Shown: positions 11,443 through 25,948, numbered from the stretch's first letter. The stretch is DNA of 64,000 bases from Callaeas wilsoni (GCA_013398955.1 VWPU01018609.1:186001-250000); one strand, 5' to 3'. Made by a program: numbers and translations. The notes: generated from the sequence alone by a model not told the origin.

Positions 11443-13430
11443 CCTTTCATTGGCCTCTGGATCCCCTGATGATGGTCTCTTTGCACACCAGTGCAGTTTT
11501 AAAACTGCAAGAAATTAAATTTCAATATCTCACACAATGGCAGGTGCATCCTTTTCTACTCTGCTGGTGGAAGAATAGCAGCTGCCCCACCAGAACAATA
11601 AAACTACTTTCCAGCTCTCTGTGACTGTCTGTCAGGGAACAGCCATGCATAAATATAATATATGGAGATCCCAGGGGTGGCATTTATCATCTCTTATCAG
11701 CTCTGCTGCACACACCAGAATTTGATAGGACAGTTAGAAGGATGATAAAAGCTACTATCAATCTGTCTAAATAGAACTACTAAGAGCAACAGTAACAATA
11801 TCAATAGATTTATGGAAAATCAGTAGCTATATTATTTTAATGCTCGTTTAATTATTCATTTCTAAAATCTTTGCTTCTTCTCCTTAAGATAAGAACAGCT
11901 AAGATAGCTTATCTGAATTTTTATATTAACCTGGCAGATTAATGTCCTTTTGTATGCCTGCAAAAAGCTCAAATATCTTCTAATTAATTTTTTTAAAAAA
12001 GAAAATTAAAAAGAAATTAAATATAGTCCTCCAAAGTAACCTCCTGAGCCCTTTTAAACATCCATACTACAGTGCACTTTCACATCCATATCTGGCCCAA
12101 GTGTTTGCAAAGCTGTAGTATACATAATCATGCTAGAATTATTTTGGCACTTATTACCATTGTAATAGTCTGGTGATCTTCCTAGTTCCATATCCTTTCT
12201 TAGGCAATGCTCTATGGCAGATGTTCCAGAGGAAAACATTAAATTCCCTATAGTGTACTTGACACTTGTGTAAAATTACTGCTTGAGGGGAAATTTAAAA
12301 TTCTTCTAGTTGATAATCAGCTCACATATATTGAAGTATGAGGATAGATAATTGTTATCCTACCCAGTGCGACTGCAAATGACATTTTTCTTCCTGAGCC
12401 TTCTTTTCTGAATCTTACTCATTACTTCTTTTCAGTAATTGTGATTGTTAGCTCCCAGGTGTTGCGTTTGGTTTTGATCCTGTGGATCTAAATGAACATG
12501 TTTCAGTTTCATCCATTTTCCTTTTGCATGTATTTCTGGTTTTTCCACAAGTAGTGCAAGATGAAGATTCCTCAACTGTCCTCAACTCTCTCTATAACAT
12601 AGATCATTTAATGTGCCTCCATGACATCCATTTTTACCTCTTTACTCCTCAAAATAAAAAGGTCGTGTATTTAAATAATTCTATTCAGAGGTCACGCTGT
12701 TAGATTCTCCCTTTCAAACCCACCAATAACCCAGATAGGCCTGATCCATCCTTTTGCAGCTGAAATGAAAGCACTATATGAGTACACAGTAATAACAGTA
12801 ACTAACAACAGCTGGCTCTTTGTAACTGTACCTGGCCACAGCCTTACACAAGTTTCTCTTGAGTAAATTAGCAGTGCTGCCTGGCAGTTTTGCATGTCAG
12901 AAGGCTGCATGGTGTTTCATTTCCAGCCGTGCTTAAAGCCACGACATTATCCCATTCAGAGAAGCAGTAGCAGCTGCATAAACTGGTCATTGCAGTATTT
13001 TCAGAATTGGTAGTACAGGTATAAGCACTACTGCAAAGTACACAGGGAAATATGCGGCCAGTGGTGGACATCCATGGCACTTGAAAACCATTGGCAGTTG
13101 GAGGATCAGCCTCTCTTCTTCACTGTGGTGCTCAGGGAATTATCAGCAGACTTTCCTTGCACATCTCTGTGAGACTGTGTGACTGCAGTATCTTAAACGC
13201 TGAAGGGCTGTCAGGAGCACTTCCAAAGAGTCTTTCCATGCCATAAATATATAATTGCTGGTCTCAGATTTCCACATGTTGAAATCTATTAACTGGAAGA
13301 GATAGCACTGGAATAGATACTTCTGTGGAAAAAATGTAGGCTTTGTGGAAAAGGTCTGGTGATACTTGTCCAGTAAAAAGAAAGCTTTTTAAAGCTTGGT
13401 TATCTAAATTACTCATTTTGTTTAGAAGGG

Positions 13431-13457
13431 AAAAGGAAAAAAAAAAGAAAAAAAAAA
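13431..13457. repeat. A-rich low-complexity tract
   Basis: Runs of A broken by single G residues. No retroposon body precedes it that I can recognise. Confidence 0.85.
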
Positions 13458-15051
13458 TCCCACTATATAGTTCTGGTTTTTTATTATAAAGGTTTGATGG
13501 GAAAGTAGAAAGCACAAATTCTACATTTCAAAAGGGGAGGAAAAAAAATAAGGTCAGCTCTGCAGATCTTCTTGATGTATTGGGCAAGGAAATACGCATG
13601 AAGCTTTAAAGGTAGGAGGCATAATGAAATCCCATAGGGAATAGAAGTCAGTGGGGTGCACGGATGCTTCCTTTCAGAATGATACCAAGGGGGTTAATGT
13701 CTGGCCTTGTGATAAAAACCTGGCATCTGTTACAGAAAACACAATGAGCATTGTTGTCATTGAGAGAATGGCTCTGTTTTTCCTGGCATGGGTTACTGTT
13801 TGGAAGCTGTTTTAAAATAGAAAAGAAAAAAAATCTCACTCTCCAAAATTAAAAATAAAGGGCTATGCCAGAATCATGTTCTCCACTGTATTTCTAGGAA
13901 GTGTTATTGGTTCATTGTTCTGACAACATTATTTACATACTTTAAATACAAATGCTGCTGAAATGCACAGCAAACTGTACAGGCTTTGACATAGGCACCA
14001 ACTACTGCATTGAATGTGCACATGCTCAAAAATACACGCTACGTCTTCCCAAAGGCTGGCTTCAGGTACAGGGCACTGGTCCTGCTGGACTTTCTCCTTT
14101 TCCAGTGGAGGGAATGACTTCCCCAGTGCAAGATTCAGAGCACCCAAATTAAATCTCTTCAGACCATCCCTAGACAAGGCTCTTTTTTTTTCATTGAAGA
14201 TTAGTCCATAACTAAAGTTCATCTTTGTAGACCTCCCTTCCAAATCATGCCAGGTATTCACATGTGAAATGTGATCACACCCTACCCTCTTCACTGACTT
14301 CCCATTTTTATGTGATTTTCTTCTCCAAAGATGAAGAGACTTTCTTTGCACTTGCTCATCCGTATACATTAAGATATAAAAGCTATCCTTCTGCTATGAC
14401 ATAGCATCTCAATTTACACCCAACTAGACCCTGCACTCACTGGTGCCTTTTGATACCAAAGGCAGGAGAAGTAGCCATCAGGCCTTTAATTTTTCCTGCT
14501 AACTGCTCCATCCCTGTTCTGTTGCTCTATGCTATTCATTGTCTAACAGCTAAATAAACACAAGCAGGAGGAAAAGGTAAAACCAAACAGTTCTTAACTC
14601 TTGGTTTTGTTGCCATGGATTTCCGTGCTATGAAACTTCAGGCCTAATGAAGAAAATAATCTCTGGAGGTGCAGAGCAGAAAAGACAGCATATGTTATTC
14701 CCAGGCTGCATCATTTGCCTCAGAACAATGCAGAGGATCCTGCTGGCTATGACCACAGCTTGCAATGAAAACATTGTTTTTCTTCTCATTTTGGACAATG
14801 CTGCCAGTCTGACCCAACTACAGGAAGCCTAAACTGTTCAAAAGTTGCAACGAACTGCATTCCATAGATTTGGTCAATAGCCAAGAACGTATCAGCAGCC
14901 AGTGCAGTCCACGCTCCTTTTACTTCCTGGGAGGTGGCAAAGGAGCAGAGGGGATAAGTGAGATTATGGTGAGATTCGGAGCACCAGAGAGTCTCTGCTA
15001 CCACTCCTGGGTGCCATAGCAAGGAAAGTGTTGATGCAGGAAAGAGCTACT

Positions 15052-15240
15052 ACATAGAATCATAGAAGAATGGAATTGTTAAGGTTGGAAAAGACCTCTA
15101 AGGTCATCAAGTTCAACTGTTTACCCATCACTGTCATGTTATCACTAAGCCATGTCCCCAGATGCCACATCCGCACATTTTTTTGAACACTTTATCACTC
15201 ACAACTACTCCAGCTGTAGCCAAGATATGCCCATTCCTCT
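15052..15240 (-). mobile_element. CR1 LINE 3' fragment, antisense
   Basis: The + strand opens with CATAGAATCATAGAAGAATG, the reverse complement of the CR1 tail octamers, followed by GGTTGGAAAAGACCTCTAAG and GTCATCAAGTTCAACTG, the standard antisense view of a CR1 3' UTR. The words CCATGTCCCCAGATGCCACATC continue the match. The fragment then fades, and nothing from the ORF2 coding region is clear, so this is a short 5'-truncated copy oriented on the minus strand. The right boundary is approximate. Confidence 0.88.
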
Positions 15241-18200
15241 GGTAAATATGTGTCTGATTCAGTCAGTTCCTCAGCTCAAACTGTTTACTTTTCAGAAAGC
15301 TGAGAACCATTCCATGGTTTGTTGAAGCCATCCTCAAAAGCTTTGTCTAGCTTCCATATTGCCTCATACAAGAAGCAAAACAGTGGGCCTGATGGGTAAG
15401 TCAAGAAAAGTTCATTGCATTTCTTTGCAACAGGAAAATGCATTTTAATTTTCTGTAGAGTTAAAACTGACATTCCAATTAAACAAATTTTGGGAGAAAA
15501 TATACAAAAAATACATTGACTAAACCAATTTAAAAACAAAACAAGCAAAAAAAAATAAAAACCAAAAAGACATCCCAAATGTTATTTTTAGATTTTCTAC
15601 AATGGTTAATATTGTAGGTAACAAATTTCATTAAGCTGTAATGCACTAGACAGCACAAAGAAGTAACACAGTGGCAAACAGCATAGTTCAAATTGGTCCA
15701 GTTCTTCAAAAATAATTTTTAAAGTCAGCAAGTTCAGAGTTATGATTAAATATATGGGAAATTTTGAATGTCAACTGCTTCATCCATTTTTAAGTGTGCA
15801 GAATGCATAAAAAACCCTGGTAGGCTCAAGCCTCTATGGTTTCACCAGCATGGTGCCACAGGAGGCATACTTCAGTCCTTTATCTGAACTGTACATAGAT
15901 ACCTAAATGTGCTTTGAACAATTTGGATTCATCTGCAGATTCTCATCTCTGGGCACCCTAACTTGCCTCTGGAAACTTGAAGTCTATTCCCTCCCACTCC
16001 ATGCATCCTATAACCTCTGCCAGAAAAGCCAATCCTCATTTCATTAGTAGCAGAGAACTGCCAGAAAAATCTTCAACTGCAGAACTCATTGGTTTCACAG
16101 TACTGCAGAGGGGATCACAGAGATTTGTTGGTGAGCTGTGGAGTACTGGAGGAAAGATGTTGGCATCAAAAATGCAACGGACTGAGTTATGCTGTCAATT
16201 GAGGAAAGGAGCTCTGCCAGCCAAGAAGCAGCCTCAGCACAAAGGTCTGTCTACCCATTACCCAACATGACTCATGAAAAGCTGATATCCTCCTCTCACT
16301 CTGTGCCACCTCAGACATACCTTTTTTTCACCGTAAGTACTTTGAACAAGACCATTTTGGCAACAGTATCCCCACATGAGCATTTGTGGATAAATTTCAA
16401 GCCATTCTATGCCACCTTATCATGTCTAGTAATGTGGAGCTGTAGTTTGCTGCTGGCAGCAGGTCTCCAAAGCTACTGCAACATGGTGGAGTTCTCCAGG
16501 TAGGTAATTCCCAGCTGATGATCCACAGTCGAAGAATTTACTTCATTCTCTGTGTAAATGACAAGAAACTGCCAGTGAGTTTAGTGTGAGTAATCAGCTA
16601 TGCAATGGTGATTGGTTCAAGTTGTCAGAGGACTGTAATTTGCCCAAGGACATCTTTTTTTTGTTTTTTTGATCCTTGTAAGACTCTGATTTTGTTTCTG
16701 TAAGCCCTTGCCAGCATAAGAAAAGTTTACTGGTACCTATGGACCATTATGCATGGGTTTCTCTTCACATGGGTGTTTATGGTCCACCAGAGAAAACACA
16801 TTAATTGCCTCCTTCTCTGGCAGCATCTAGGGCTGCGTTGGGTCTGCCAGGCCAAAAACATTCTTCTTGGCTGTGAGAATGTGCATTATCAAATAGCCAT
16901 CAAATACTCTCTTGGGCTGTAGCTAACCTCTCATATGAAGCCAAAAAACAGCTTGAAGCCATATTGACATCCCTATAACAGCTCCTACACACTGGGAAGC
17001 TCCTTGTTTGAACACGGCCTCCCAGATGTGATGGCATTAAATTTTGCCTCTGGTGAGATAACCTGGAGGGAATTGTTTAGAATTGTTCCTGTGTTTGTTT
17101 GATGCTGTTCTCCTTTATTTCTCTTTTTTTTCATGTGCTTTGTTTACTCTTGAGGAAGGATTTTCGTGACTCTGTAAATGATTGAAGCACCATTTTCTCA
17201 GTCTTACCCTTTCACTTCTTTGTGCAGTGTTCCATCCTTTCTTCCTGTGACTCTTCCCTTTGTGACAAAACCACTGCTAATTGCACAGATTAGCTTCAAA
17301 TCCAGGATCAAAGGTTTGGTGTTCAGATTTTTTTCCTCTTCAGGCCTTTTCTTTCTCTAATTATGAGAAATTTGCAAAACCACTAACTACCGGATTGAAT
17401 TGATTTTTTTCTTCTGTAAGTTGAGGGAAAAAGGCTAATTGGGGATACTGTTAGTTGACTTTATCTCATGTTCTGGGAGGTTGATATATTTCATTGTATC
17501 ATTACAAATACAGTGGTGGTTTCCAAGGGTGTTTACAGACACCTACAGCTGGAAGCTGCACTGCTGAGAAAGGAAAGGCTGCCCCTGTGTCACTTTTACC
17601 ATTCACGAGACTGATGAAACTGAGCCACTCTAGGCACATAGTCTGTTTATACACATTTGCTAGGTTAAATGAAAAGACATGTTGTGTTCCTTGTCTATCA
17701 AAAATCTGTACGTGCATTCAGAGTGGACAGCTGGCATTTTGAAAAGCTGTTCTGGGCTTTTAAGAAAAAAAAATTGTACTTAACTGGCATGAGAGACCTC
17801 CATTTCAAACATTGACAAAGACAGTGCTTGTGAGAATGCTTTGTTCCTCAGGGCAGCAAGGACTGGGAGGTCCATGTGCACTTCCCAAGTTCAGCCCTAT
17901 TTTCTCATCTTTTATTAGATTACCAAAAAAAAAAAAAAGGGAGGGACAGAGCTGAGGGATATATTTTCCTATTTTAAACATGGGTTTACTCCTTTTCTTC
18001 CTTTGGAAATAAATTTCATCCATGATTCAGTTTTGGCAGTAGAACTTCAAAAATTGATTACAATTTGAGCAACTGTTTAACATTACACCTCGCTATGCTG
18101 GGCTAGAATAACCCCAGATGTATTATTCCTGGAATAAACAGAATTACACTGAGAGTCAACCTATGAAGTGAAAATTATGTACATGAAAGTAGATATTACT

Positions 18201-21200
18201 AATGATGTACTTAAAACTTTCAGTCAAGGTAAAGAACTTAATGGCATGGGGCTGGCAAAGATGGAGATAGATAAAATAATAGCTTTACACAGCATTATAT
18301 TGAAGTTGGGGGCTTTTTATGTGCAACCACTACAGAGCTTTCCTTGCCCTTAGCAGTAGCCAATCAAAAAAGTGCAAAAATGGCAGATGACTAAGACATC
18401 CTTAAAAACAAGCAGTACACCATGTGCTCACTGTCTGCATCAGCTAATTAAAACAAAAGCTGAAAGAATCAGCAACAGATACATTACATGGCTTGCTTTT
18501 GTGTAAGTTGGATTTATTTGTGTTCAAGCTTACAGATAAACAGTTCATGACACAAGAAACTGCTTGTATGTTGTCTGCTCATGTGATATTTTGTTTCTTG
18601 AAAGCTTCTCAAGAGTAAAAGAAAAAAAAAGAAAAAACCCTCCCTATAGCTAAATTTTATCATCAAAGACAATGGGAGTGAAGAATTATAGTTTACTCAC
18701 CCACACACTGAAGAAAATTGTATGTCATTCCTGTACGCTGATTGACTGAAGATTGCGAAGGATAGATATATTTTCTTTCTCCTTTCTTTTGTTTCTTGTG
18801 TTTTAGGAAATTGAACACCCTCTTTCCTTGGTTTTCCCACTTGTCCATCCAAAACCTCTAATGGGATTTTACCAAAGGTGCTTGGAAACACTCCCAGACC
18901 ATGGAAATGATTTTTTTGTATTATTTCTGTTACCCAGATTTTTTTCAAACAAAAAAAAAAGCCTCTCTTTCTGGTTTTGCTTTTTGAGGCAGTGAGGAAG
19001 GCATTGAACAAACACATCGTATTAAAGTAATAAAATATCAGGTCAATTTCCTCTATATTTTAAGCTTACTATTTTTTCTACTTTGGTCACACACAGCTAA
19101 GATGCATTTAAAGTGATGATGCAAATTATTAAAAAGGGTTGTTACACCAACCACAGCTTCATCTGCCACTCTTCCACCAGACAGTCATTTTTCCCCCTCA
19201 ACTACCACTTTCAAGTTCTACAGCTTAGCGTAACCATTTTAACTTTTTTCTTTCTGGAAGGCATGAAGATAAACCACGTATGAATCAGTACATGAATGAA
19301 TCAGCCTCTGGTCTAGCTTACTGATGTACTCATCATTTATATCCTTGCATAATTTACAGAAATTGAAACTGTAGCTGGGCTTTGCCTTCAGCTGAATGTG
19401 GCTTGTTTACACAGTCCAATAGAGTTCCATGTTCCAAAAAAGCTAATTTGTAGGGATTGCTTAAGCAGAATGAAAGCACCTAAAGCTTTGTGCTAAATAG
19501 ATGCAGTTAGGAACCAAGGTATCTCAGTACTTTAAGACAAAGCTTGGTAGGATCACCAGTCTCTTGGCTTCACTACATGGTCTGAGTTAATTCAGAGGGA
19601 GTTTTGGCTCCAGGTTCCTGTAAGGCATTGAGAGACCTCCCACACCCAGCTGCTCTCCAGCTCCTGAGGTTGTCCCTCAGATAGCCAGGATTCAGTTTCT
19701 GCGACCACCACTGCCTAAGTAGCTGACTATTCAGTCTTAAACTCAACTGTCCTCTGGCACCAACCTTAAAGAGAGCAAGATTTGATGCCACAAAAGCAGT
19801 CACAGTAACTATTCTGAACATTTTTTGAAAACTCCCCTATTATCAGCATGTCCCCTTCTCCTTTCTGTATCTTCTCTTGACATACATCACAGGGACAAGG
19901 ACTAATGGGAACACAATGCCTGCCAGATTCCCCCAGAGTGCTCCTCGGGGAATGGCATTCTTCCTCCATTCACTCCCCTTCCTCACAGATTCTCCCAGGC
20001 ACGAGTGGAAAGAAGGAGCCCTTACAGACTACCTGCCTCCACAGTCTGTCATATTTTGGATTTTACTGGCCTTTAGTAGGGCAGCTCTGTTTCTATCGTC
20101 TCTCTTGGTTGCATTGTCCCAGGGATATCTCTTTTATATTCTGAATTTTAAAAGATTCCAGGGAAGAATTTGTGTCTCTCTCGAGTATTTGTTTGAAGTG
20201 CTCAGATTTAGCAGTTACAATCACAAAACAGTAGAAGCCTATATGTGAGGAAATACTTTTCTGGATTGGAAGGATATTTTCACTTTGATTGTAACTGTCA
20301 AAGGGGATTTCACAGCTATCCACATTACATCTCACCCATGCAGCTGACATCAGAGCAACCTTTGCTGCTTGACTAAAAGGAGACTCAGGAAGATAAATTG
20401 TTCAGTTTTGTACAGAGAAGGAACTGAAAATGTGTCTTCAGAAGCAGTCTAGAGCTCCCCATTTAATAACATCTGTATTTAAAAAGAAACACTGGAGCGT
20501 GGCCTTAATGAGTTATTGTTATTTCCTAAAGGCACAGATTAAACGTTTGGTTCTGTGAAAGTCAGAAATCTCAAAGCAGCCGTGTCACATTAACACAGCA
20601 CATCAAACATCACGGACTGATTTTTAGTTTGGCTGAAGGCTGAGAATTTACATCACTAACAACAGCCACGCATATGGTCATATACAGTCAGGAAATGAAT
20701 AACTCTCTGTGAACCAAAGGGAGCAAGGGTGCAATAAAAACATATCCTGCAAAGGGATCTGCAAAGGGAAATGGGAGGAAAGCTGAGCTGACGTGAGAAT
20801 AACAAAGCCTGTCTCACTCTAGACCCCACTCCTCTGCAAAACACAGCACAGGAAAGGGCCCGAAGCTCAAAATATTACCAGGAAAATATTTCCAGGCCAG
20901 TAACTCAGCTTGCATGACAGTCTGTACCCAAGGTGCCAAGAGGGCACCGAAAAGTGCTCCTTGTTCTGAGAAGACTGACTTCTGAGTAAAGCCCAGTCCT
21001 GGAGTGCAGGATGCTGCTGAATATGTTTGGCTTGTCACTGATGAATGAGTTTTGTTTGTCAGTCACCCAAATGGTGATGGTAACTAAGAGGTCAAGACTG
21101 CTTGCTTTATATCTGCTTATGAAGTAGGAAACTGCATATTTTATTTGGCTAAGTCAAGCACAGTTTTAATATTTGTTTCTGCAACCACAGATGGATTTTG

Positions 21201-21358
21201 GAAGCAGTTAAACAACAACCATGCACAGAAGGTCTGGAAGACGGTACAAGAGCATGCACTCTCTTGGTATTTCTGATATTCCCAAAGAGAAAAAAAACAC
21301 AGAATAAAAAAGTTCTGAGTCCTTTATAACACACTATAGTGCAGTGAGAAGCATAAAT
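15241..21358. other. AT-rich unassigned DNA
   Basis: No gene or clear interspersed repeat is recognised. It holds an A/C-rich patch near 15530-15570, an A14 run at 17925-17938, A-rich runs near 18620-18640 and 18945-18960, and two somewhat GC-richer patches near 19600-20050 and 20660-21010. Frames on both strands reach 123 codons (19877-20248, plus strand) with no domain. The stretch at about 20460-20650 has the mixed, non-repetitive look of conserved non-coding DNA, but I cannot test that. Confidence 0.5.
17925..17938. repeat. A14 homopolymer
   Basis: Fourteen consecutive A residues followed by a G-rich purine stretch. No associated retrocopy is visible. Confidence 0.95.
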
Positions 21359-21403
21359 TTTGGTTTGGTTTGGTTTGGTTTGGTTTGGTTTGGTTTGGTT
21401 TGG
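21359..21403. repeat. (TTTGG)9 pentanucleotide microsatellite
   Basis: Nine perfect copies of TTTGG, 45 bases, with no interruption. The plus strand is entirely G and T. Perfect copies suggest it is recent or actively slipping and therefore length-polymorphic. It resembles in composition the much larger G/T minisatellite near 59 kb but has a different unit. Confidence 0.97.
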
Positions 21404-24400
21404 ATGGTATGGTACTTTGCCCTCAGTGACTTCAATATGTCACCTCAGGCAGAAAGAAATTCCATTGACCTGCCTGGAAAGTGTTTTTTCAGAAAGGGAG
21501 AAGGACCAGTCAGTCGCTAAGGGGTTAAAAAGAAAATAGACTCTTGCTTAAAAATTAAACAGCTTTGCACCGTGACACTTTGGTGACTTTGGCTGTTTCA
21601 GTGACATAGAAAATCTAGATATAACATCAGCACGCCCCACCTGTTTGCAGAGAGATGTTTGTGTTGGACAGACATATGCCTTGTTGATATCTTTGACCAC
21701 CTACTTTCTTGCATTGTCTGGTTAGTATTTTATTGATTTTTTGCATAATCAGCATATTCACTCATTCAGTAATTAAAATCAGAAGTATTTTATTGTGTGG
21801 ATATCTGCACTGAGTTGTGATACCTGACACAGGCAGTGCACATGAACATCTTTTATTCACAAATTTTGTGACCTGGAAGTAGAATTCTTTTGAAGTAATT
21901 AGCCATCACAGATGAGAACTCAATCAGACGACAATTAAATTATATAAAAAAATTAATTGTCTTTTCTCTCAGACTGCCGTTAAATGGCAAGAAACTTCAG
22001 TGAGTTTGGCAGAGTACTCCACTTCCTCTTCTGTACATTTGTGTGAAATGAAAGGTACATTTGGTATTAATGTGGATATCTAAAACTAAATACCTTGTGT
22101 TCTCACCTTCACCCAGAAGTAAATGAGAGCAAAGCTAAACTTGCATCTTCAGAGGAATGTAGATGGATGCTGAAGGCATGCAGACAGAAGAGGTGCTTGG
22201 GCCACTTGGGCTAATGGTGTGATTTGTAGCACCAATTCAAAGTGCTCTGAATTCAATAACCACATAATTAGCCTTGATGCTTTTCAAACCTTTGGTTCCT
22301 GTGACAAAAGTGAGAATTTGCTTGAACTGATCTGAGAATTTCAGTTTGCACTTGAATTTCAGTAAAGCAGATGATGTAATCTATACTTTCTTTAGGTTAT
22401 CATAATTTCTTTGTTGACAGTTGAGGAAGGTTTGTTCCTCAGATGTAGATGAGATGCATACTTGTATATTTTTGTTAAAGAAATCAGATATCAGAGTAGA
22501 ATTAAGTGCTAACAGTAAAAGACAAATGGAGGTAAGACACACTGCATACTGCAGCAAAACCAGACTGGGGATATGGAAAGAAGCTTTTTATTGTACTTGT
22601 TCAAGAAGATATCCTTGAAATAACTTTCAAGAAGCTAAGCCTCACAACTAAATTATTGGCTCACACTATTCCAGGTCTCTTTGGGACCCTAGATAACTAT
22701 GTTAAATGAACATTTGCTTTTAATATTTGGAGTTACCCTGTTTTGTGTGTCACCACGCTTGTTGGGTGATCCTACCTGCTGATCCTAACTGCCTTCCCAA
22801 GGGATGCATATCTCTGGCTGCCAGCCATCATCAGGACTTGGTGTTTCTCAGCTTGGAACTTTGCTTGCAGAATCTGGAAAGAAGGGAACAGCCAGTCTGA
22901 GTCATGAAACATCTTTGCACCGCTGCTCAGGATCACACTGCAACAGGGACCCTCTGCCAGCCATGGGTCTGCTAACTCCGCACAGTCCCTGTCTTCCCAA
23001 GGAGTGCATGGGGGCCACTCAGGCACCCCTGAGCTGCACACAGGCAGGACTCCTGGGCCAGCCGGAGCTCCAGCCTCCCACAGCCCAAACGGTGGTGGCA
23101 GCTCCACAAGGTGGCCGTGACCAAAGTCATGGATGCAGGAAGGAGCAGCCTCCCAGAGCATCTCCCTGCTGTGGGCGCTGGTGCCTACAGCACTTCCCAC
23201 GCTCTGTGCAAAGTACAGCAGACAGTGGTTTTCTGATCTAGCCTCTCTGACCTTGCAGCGATGAGAATATGGAGCAGTAACATGGCCACGCCATTGGCAA
23301 AGAGGCTTAAAATCTGCTCCCAACTGTTTCCCAGAGGGTGTTTACTTCCTCCCAGCTGGCAGGCATGACTGACTGTACAAACACTCCTTGCCCCTGTGAG
23401 GACAAAATAAAAAAAGCAAACCTTCAGCAGCAATTTAAGTTTGTGTGACTTTGCTCTCGGACACACTAAGAGTGATTATATGGCAGGTAGCTGCCTCTTA
23501 GCTGGGAGATGGTAACAAGGAGCTGAGGGTTCAAAGAGCAGCCAGAGTCACCTCTTCAGTTATGATAATAACTAGGGTACAAATGATAACAGACTGTGAA
23601 ACAGAATTGCCATTAGACTTAACAACAGATGGGTAATTCCTCCCAAATCCCTTCAATATTGAAAAGTGCAAATCAATCATTTTAGCCCCGTGTTAAGTAA
23701 ACAGACTTGGGCTCTTCCAGGCAGGAAGCCTCAGGTATGAATTCAGAAAGAAGAGCAGCAAAAACAGGGACCCACCCTGAGCAAAGGTCCTACAGGGTAG
23801 CAGCAGCACCTGTCTTGTGCTCGTTCTCCTCAGCAGGTCCTTTGCCTACACGAAAGATGAACCCTGACTGCAGAATCGCAGGGAAAAAAAGGAGACAGTG
23901 GGCTAGCCATGAAAAGGGGATCACAAAACCCGAAAGTGGGAAAAAACCAAAAGAACAGAAAAGGGAAGACAAGAGGGTTGTGGAAAAGAAAGTTATCCAG
24001 AAGAAGAAATACTGGTACTTGTCAGAGGATGGACATCTCACTCCTGCCAACACATTCCCCACAGGAGGAGGATGAGTGCTTCAGGAAGGAACAGGGAGAC
24101 TCTCAGCACCCCATCCTGCCCCTGAGCCAGGACTGAAGAAACGGCTGTGCTGGACCATGATGGACCAACAGCTGTATGGCATGAGGTGTTGGTGCCTAGG
24201 TGAGACAGAAAGCCAAGGCTCCCTTTACTGTCTATGCATGAAAGCTCTTCTCTTTTTTACTTTACAAGAGCAGGATGTGACACCTGTTTTTCTGCCCAAA
24301 TTTTAACTAGGTCATTTATTTTTTTCCCCTTCAGTGTACACAGTGTTTTGCTTTGTGGTGGCATTTAGTGCAACTGAGTGTCCTTAGATGCTGTTGTTCT

Positions 24401-25948
24401 CCCTGACAGAAATCAGGGTTGAGGAAAATAATTTTAGCAAAACCAACTATTTTTTTCAGTAATATTTTGGTTGAAAGTGCTTATCCAACCTTATAGATCT
24501 ACTACCTATGTCTCAGCTTCAATTCTGCAGTGAGACTTCCTGTAATCTCTCCAGTGAAGCTTCGCTACACACAAATCAAATCAAGAGAAGCTTTTATTGA
24601 TGTGAAATATAACAGAGAGAGCATTTCCCAGGCCATATATCCTAATCAAATGGATTTTCCTTTCAAATTTCCAGCATGATTTAGATTTTTCACGTGTTAC
24701 TCTGATGCAAAAATTGTTGTCATGCATGACCAAACTGCATTATGCTTTCAAAATGGTCACCGTGTTGAAAGGAATATGGAATACCAACATCAGAGGTAAT
24801 TCAGCTGCAGATCATTCTCCCTTGTGGAAAGAATAGGGTTTTGGCCAGCAGGACCAATCATCCATCTCTGCAACAAAATGCAAAGCAGCACATTAATGTA
24901 TTTGGAGGATTTTGAACAACCAGGTCCACTTTATAGCAGCTGTTGGTAGTCTGGTGTTCTTAGACCTGTTATTCCATATTTATTAACCACCAATTTATAG
25001 GCCAGATCTTTAGCTGGTTTACATGTGGACTGCTCTGTTGAGGTTGCTCCCCTGTATAACACAAGTTGCAATCCGACCTTAACACACTGCTCACTTCCAT
25101 ATTTATAAATAAGGTATTTTGAATGAGAACAGCACTCTTTAATGCTCTGCTTAGAAAGCAGAGCACTGTCTTTTTGTTTCACATGAGTGCATCAGAGGGG
25201 CAGGGATTGAGGGAAGATAGTCACCAGTGGGAAATACAGTGTTTGATTCTCTTGCATCCATAACTGATCCAAGGATTTTAGATTTTTAAACTTAAAGTAC
25301 TACTTAGCACTGACAAAAGCTCGCTGACAAAAAGGGATTGATTCAGAGCTGCAGAAACAAGACATATCAAATTCTTTTAGGTGTCCTCTCTTGAAAGCAA
25401 ACACCTATTATAGGACACTGAGATTGACAAATTAAGAAAATATCTAATTGAAGAAGACGCTTTTGAACCAGAAGGCCTTAGTCCTCTGTCTGAGGTCACG
25501 GGCAGCCGTATCACCCAGCACTCCCAGTACAGGAATGAGCCACGCAGTCACCTCACATGAGTCAGTCCTGGATGACTCTGCTGGTGACTTTAGACTAAAC
25601 TTTCACAAACATACCAGTTAGGACCTGTGAGACCAATCATTGGTACCCCTCAGCTGAGTATGGATTGCAGAGCAGGACTTGATGGGCCTGATGGACCAGC
25701 CTCTGTGCTGATGAAACACCACTAATGATGCTGGTTGTGCACAGAGGCAGTGGAGGAGCTGCCTGCCACAGGGCTCTGATTTGAGTCAGAAAGGCGTCCA
25801 GCAGGAATCCTAAGCAACAAGCAAGGGCTGACTATGCTCCAAGCAAAATAAAATGAAGAAAAATTAATGCAACTGTAATTGCTTTGGTTTTAAAATATGT
25901 CATTAAATGCAAATTTAGTGATGCTTTTTTTTCCCCCCCAGAGAAATC

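Larger units (their letters stand above)
10169..15051. other. AT-rich unassigned DNA, with a CNE-like start
   Basis: The first 300 bases (10170-10480) are AT-rich but compositionally complex, with TAAT-type homeodomain-like words, and look like vertebrate conserved non-coding sequence. This is an impression, not a measurement. The rest holds a T13 run at 11430-11442, an AT-rich patch at about 11960-12030 and an A-rich run at about 13431-13457. Open frames of up to 146 codons (minus strand, 13929-14369) overlap frames on the other strand and show no domain. No gene is recognised. Confidence 0.5.
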
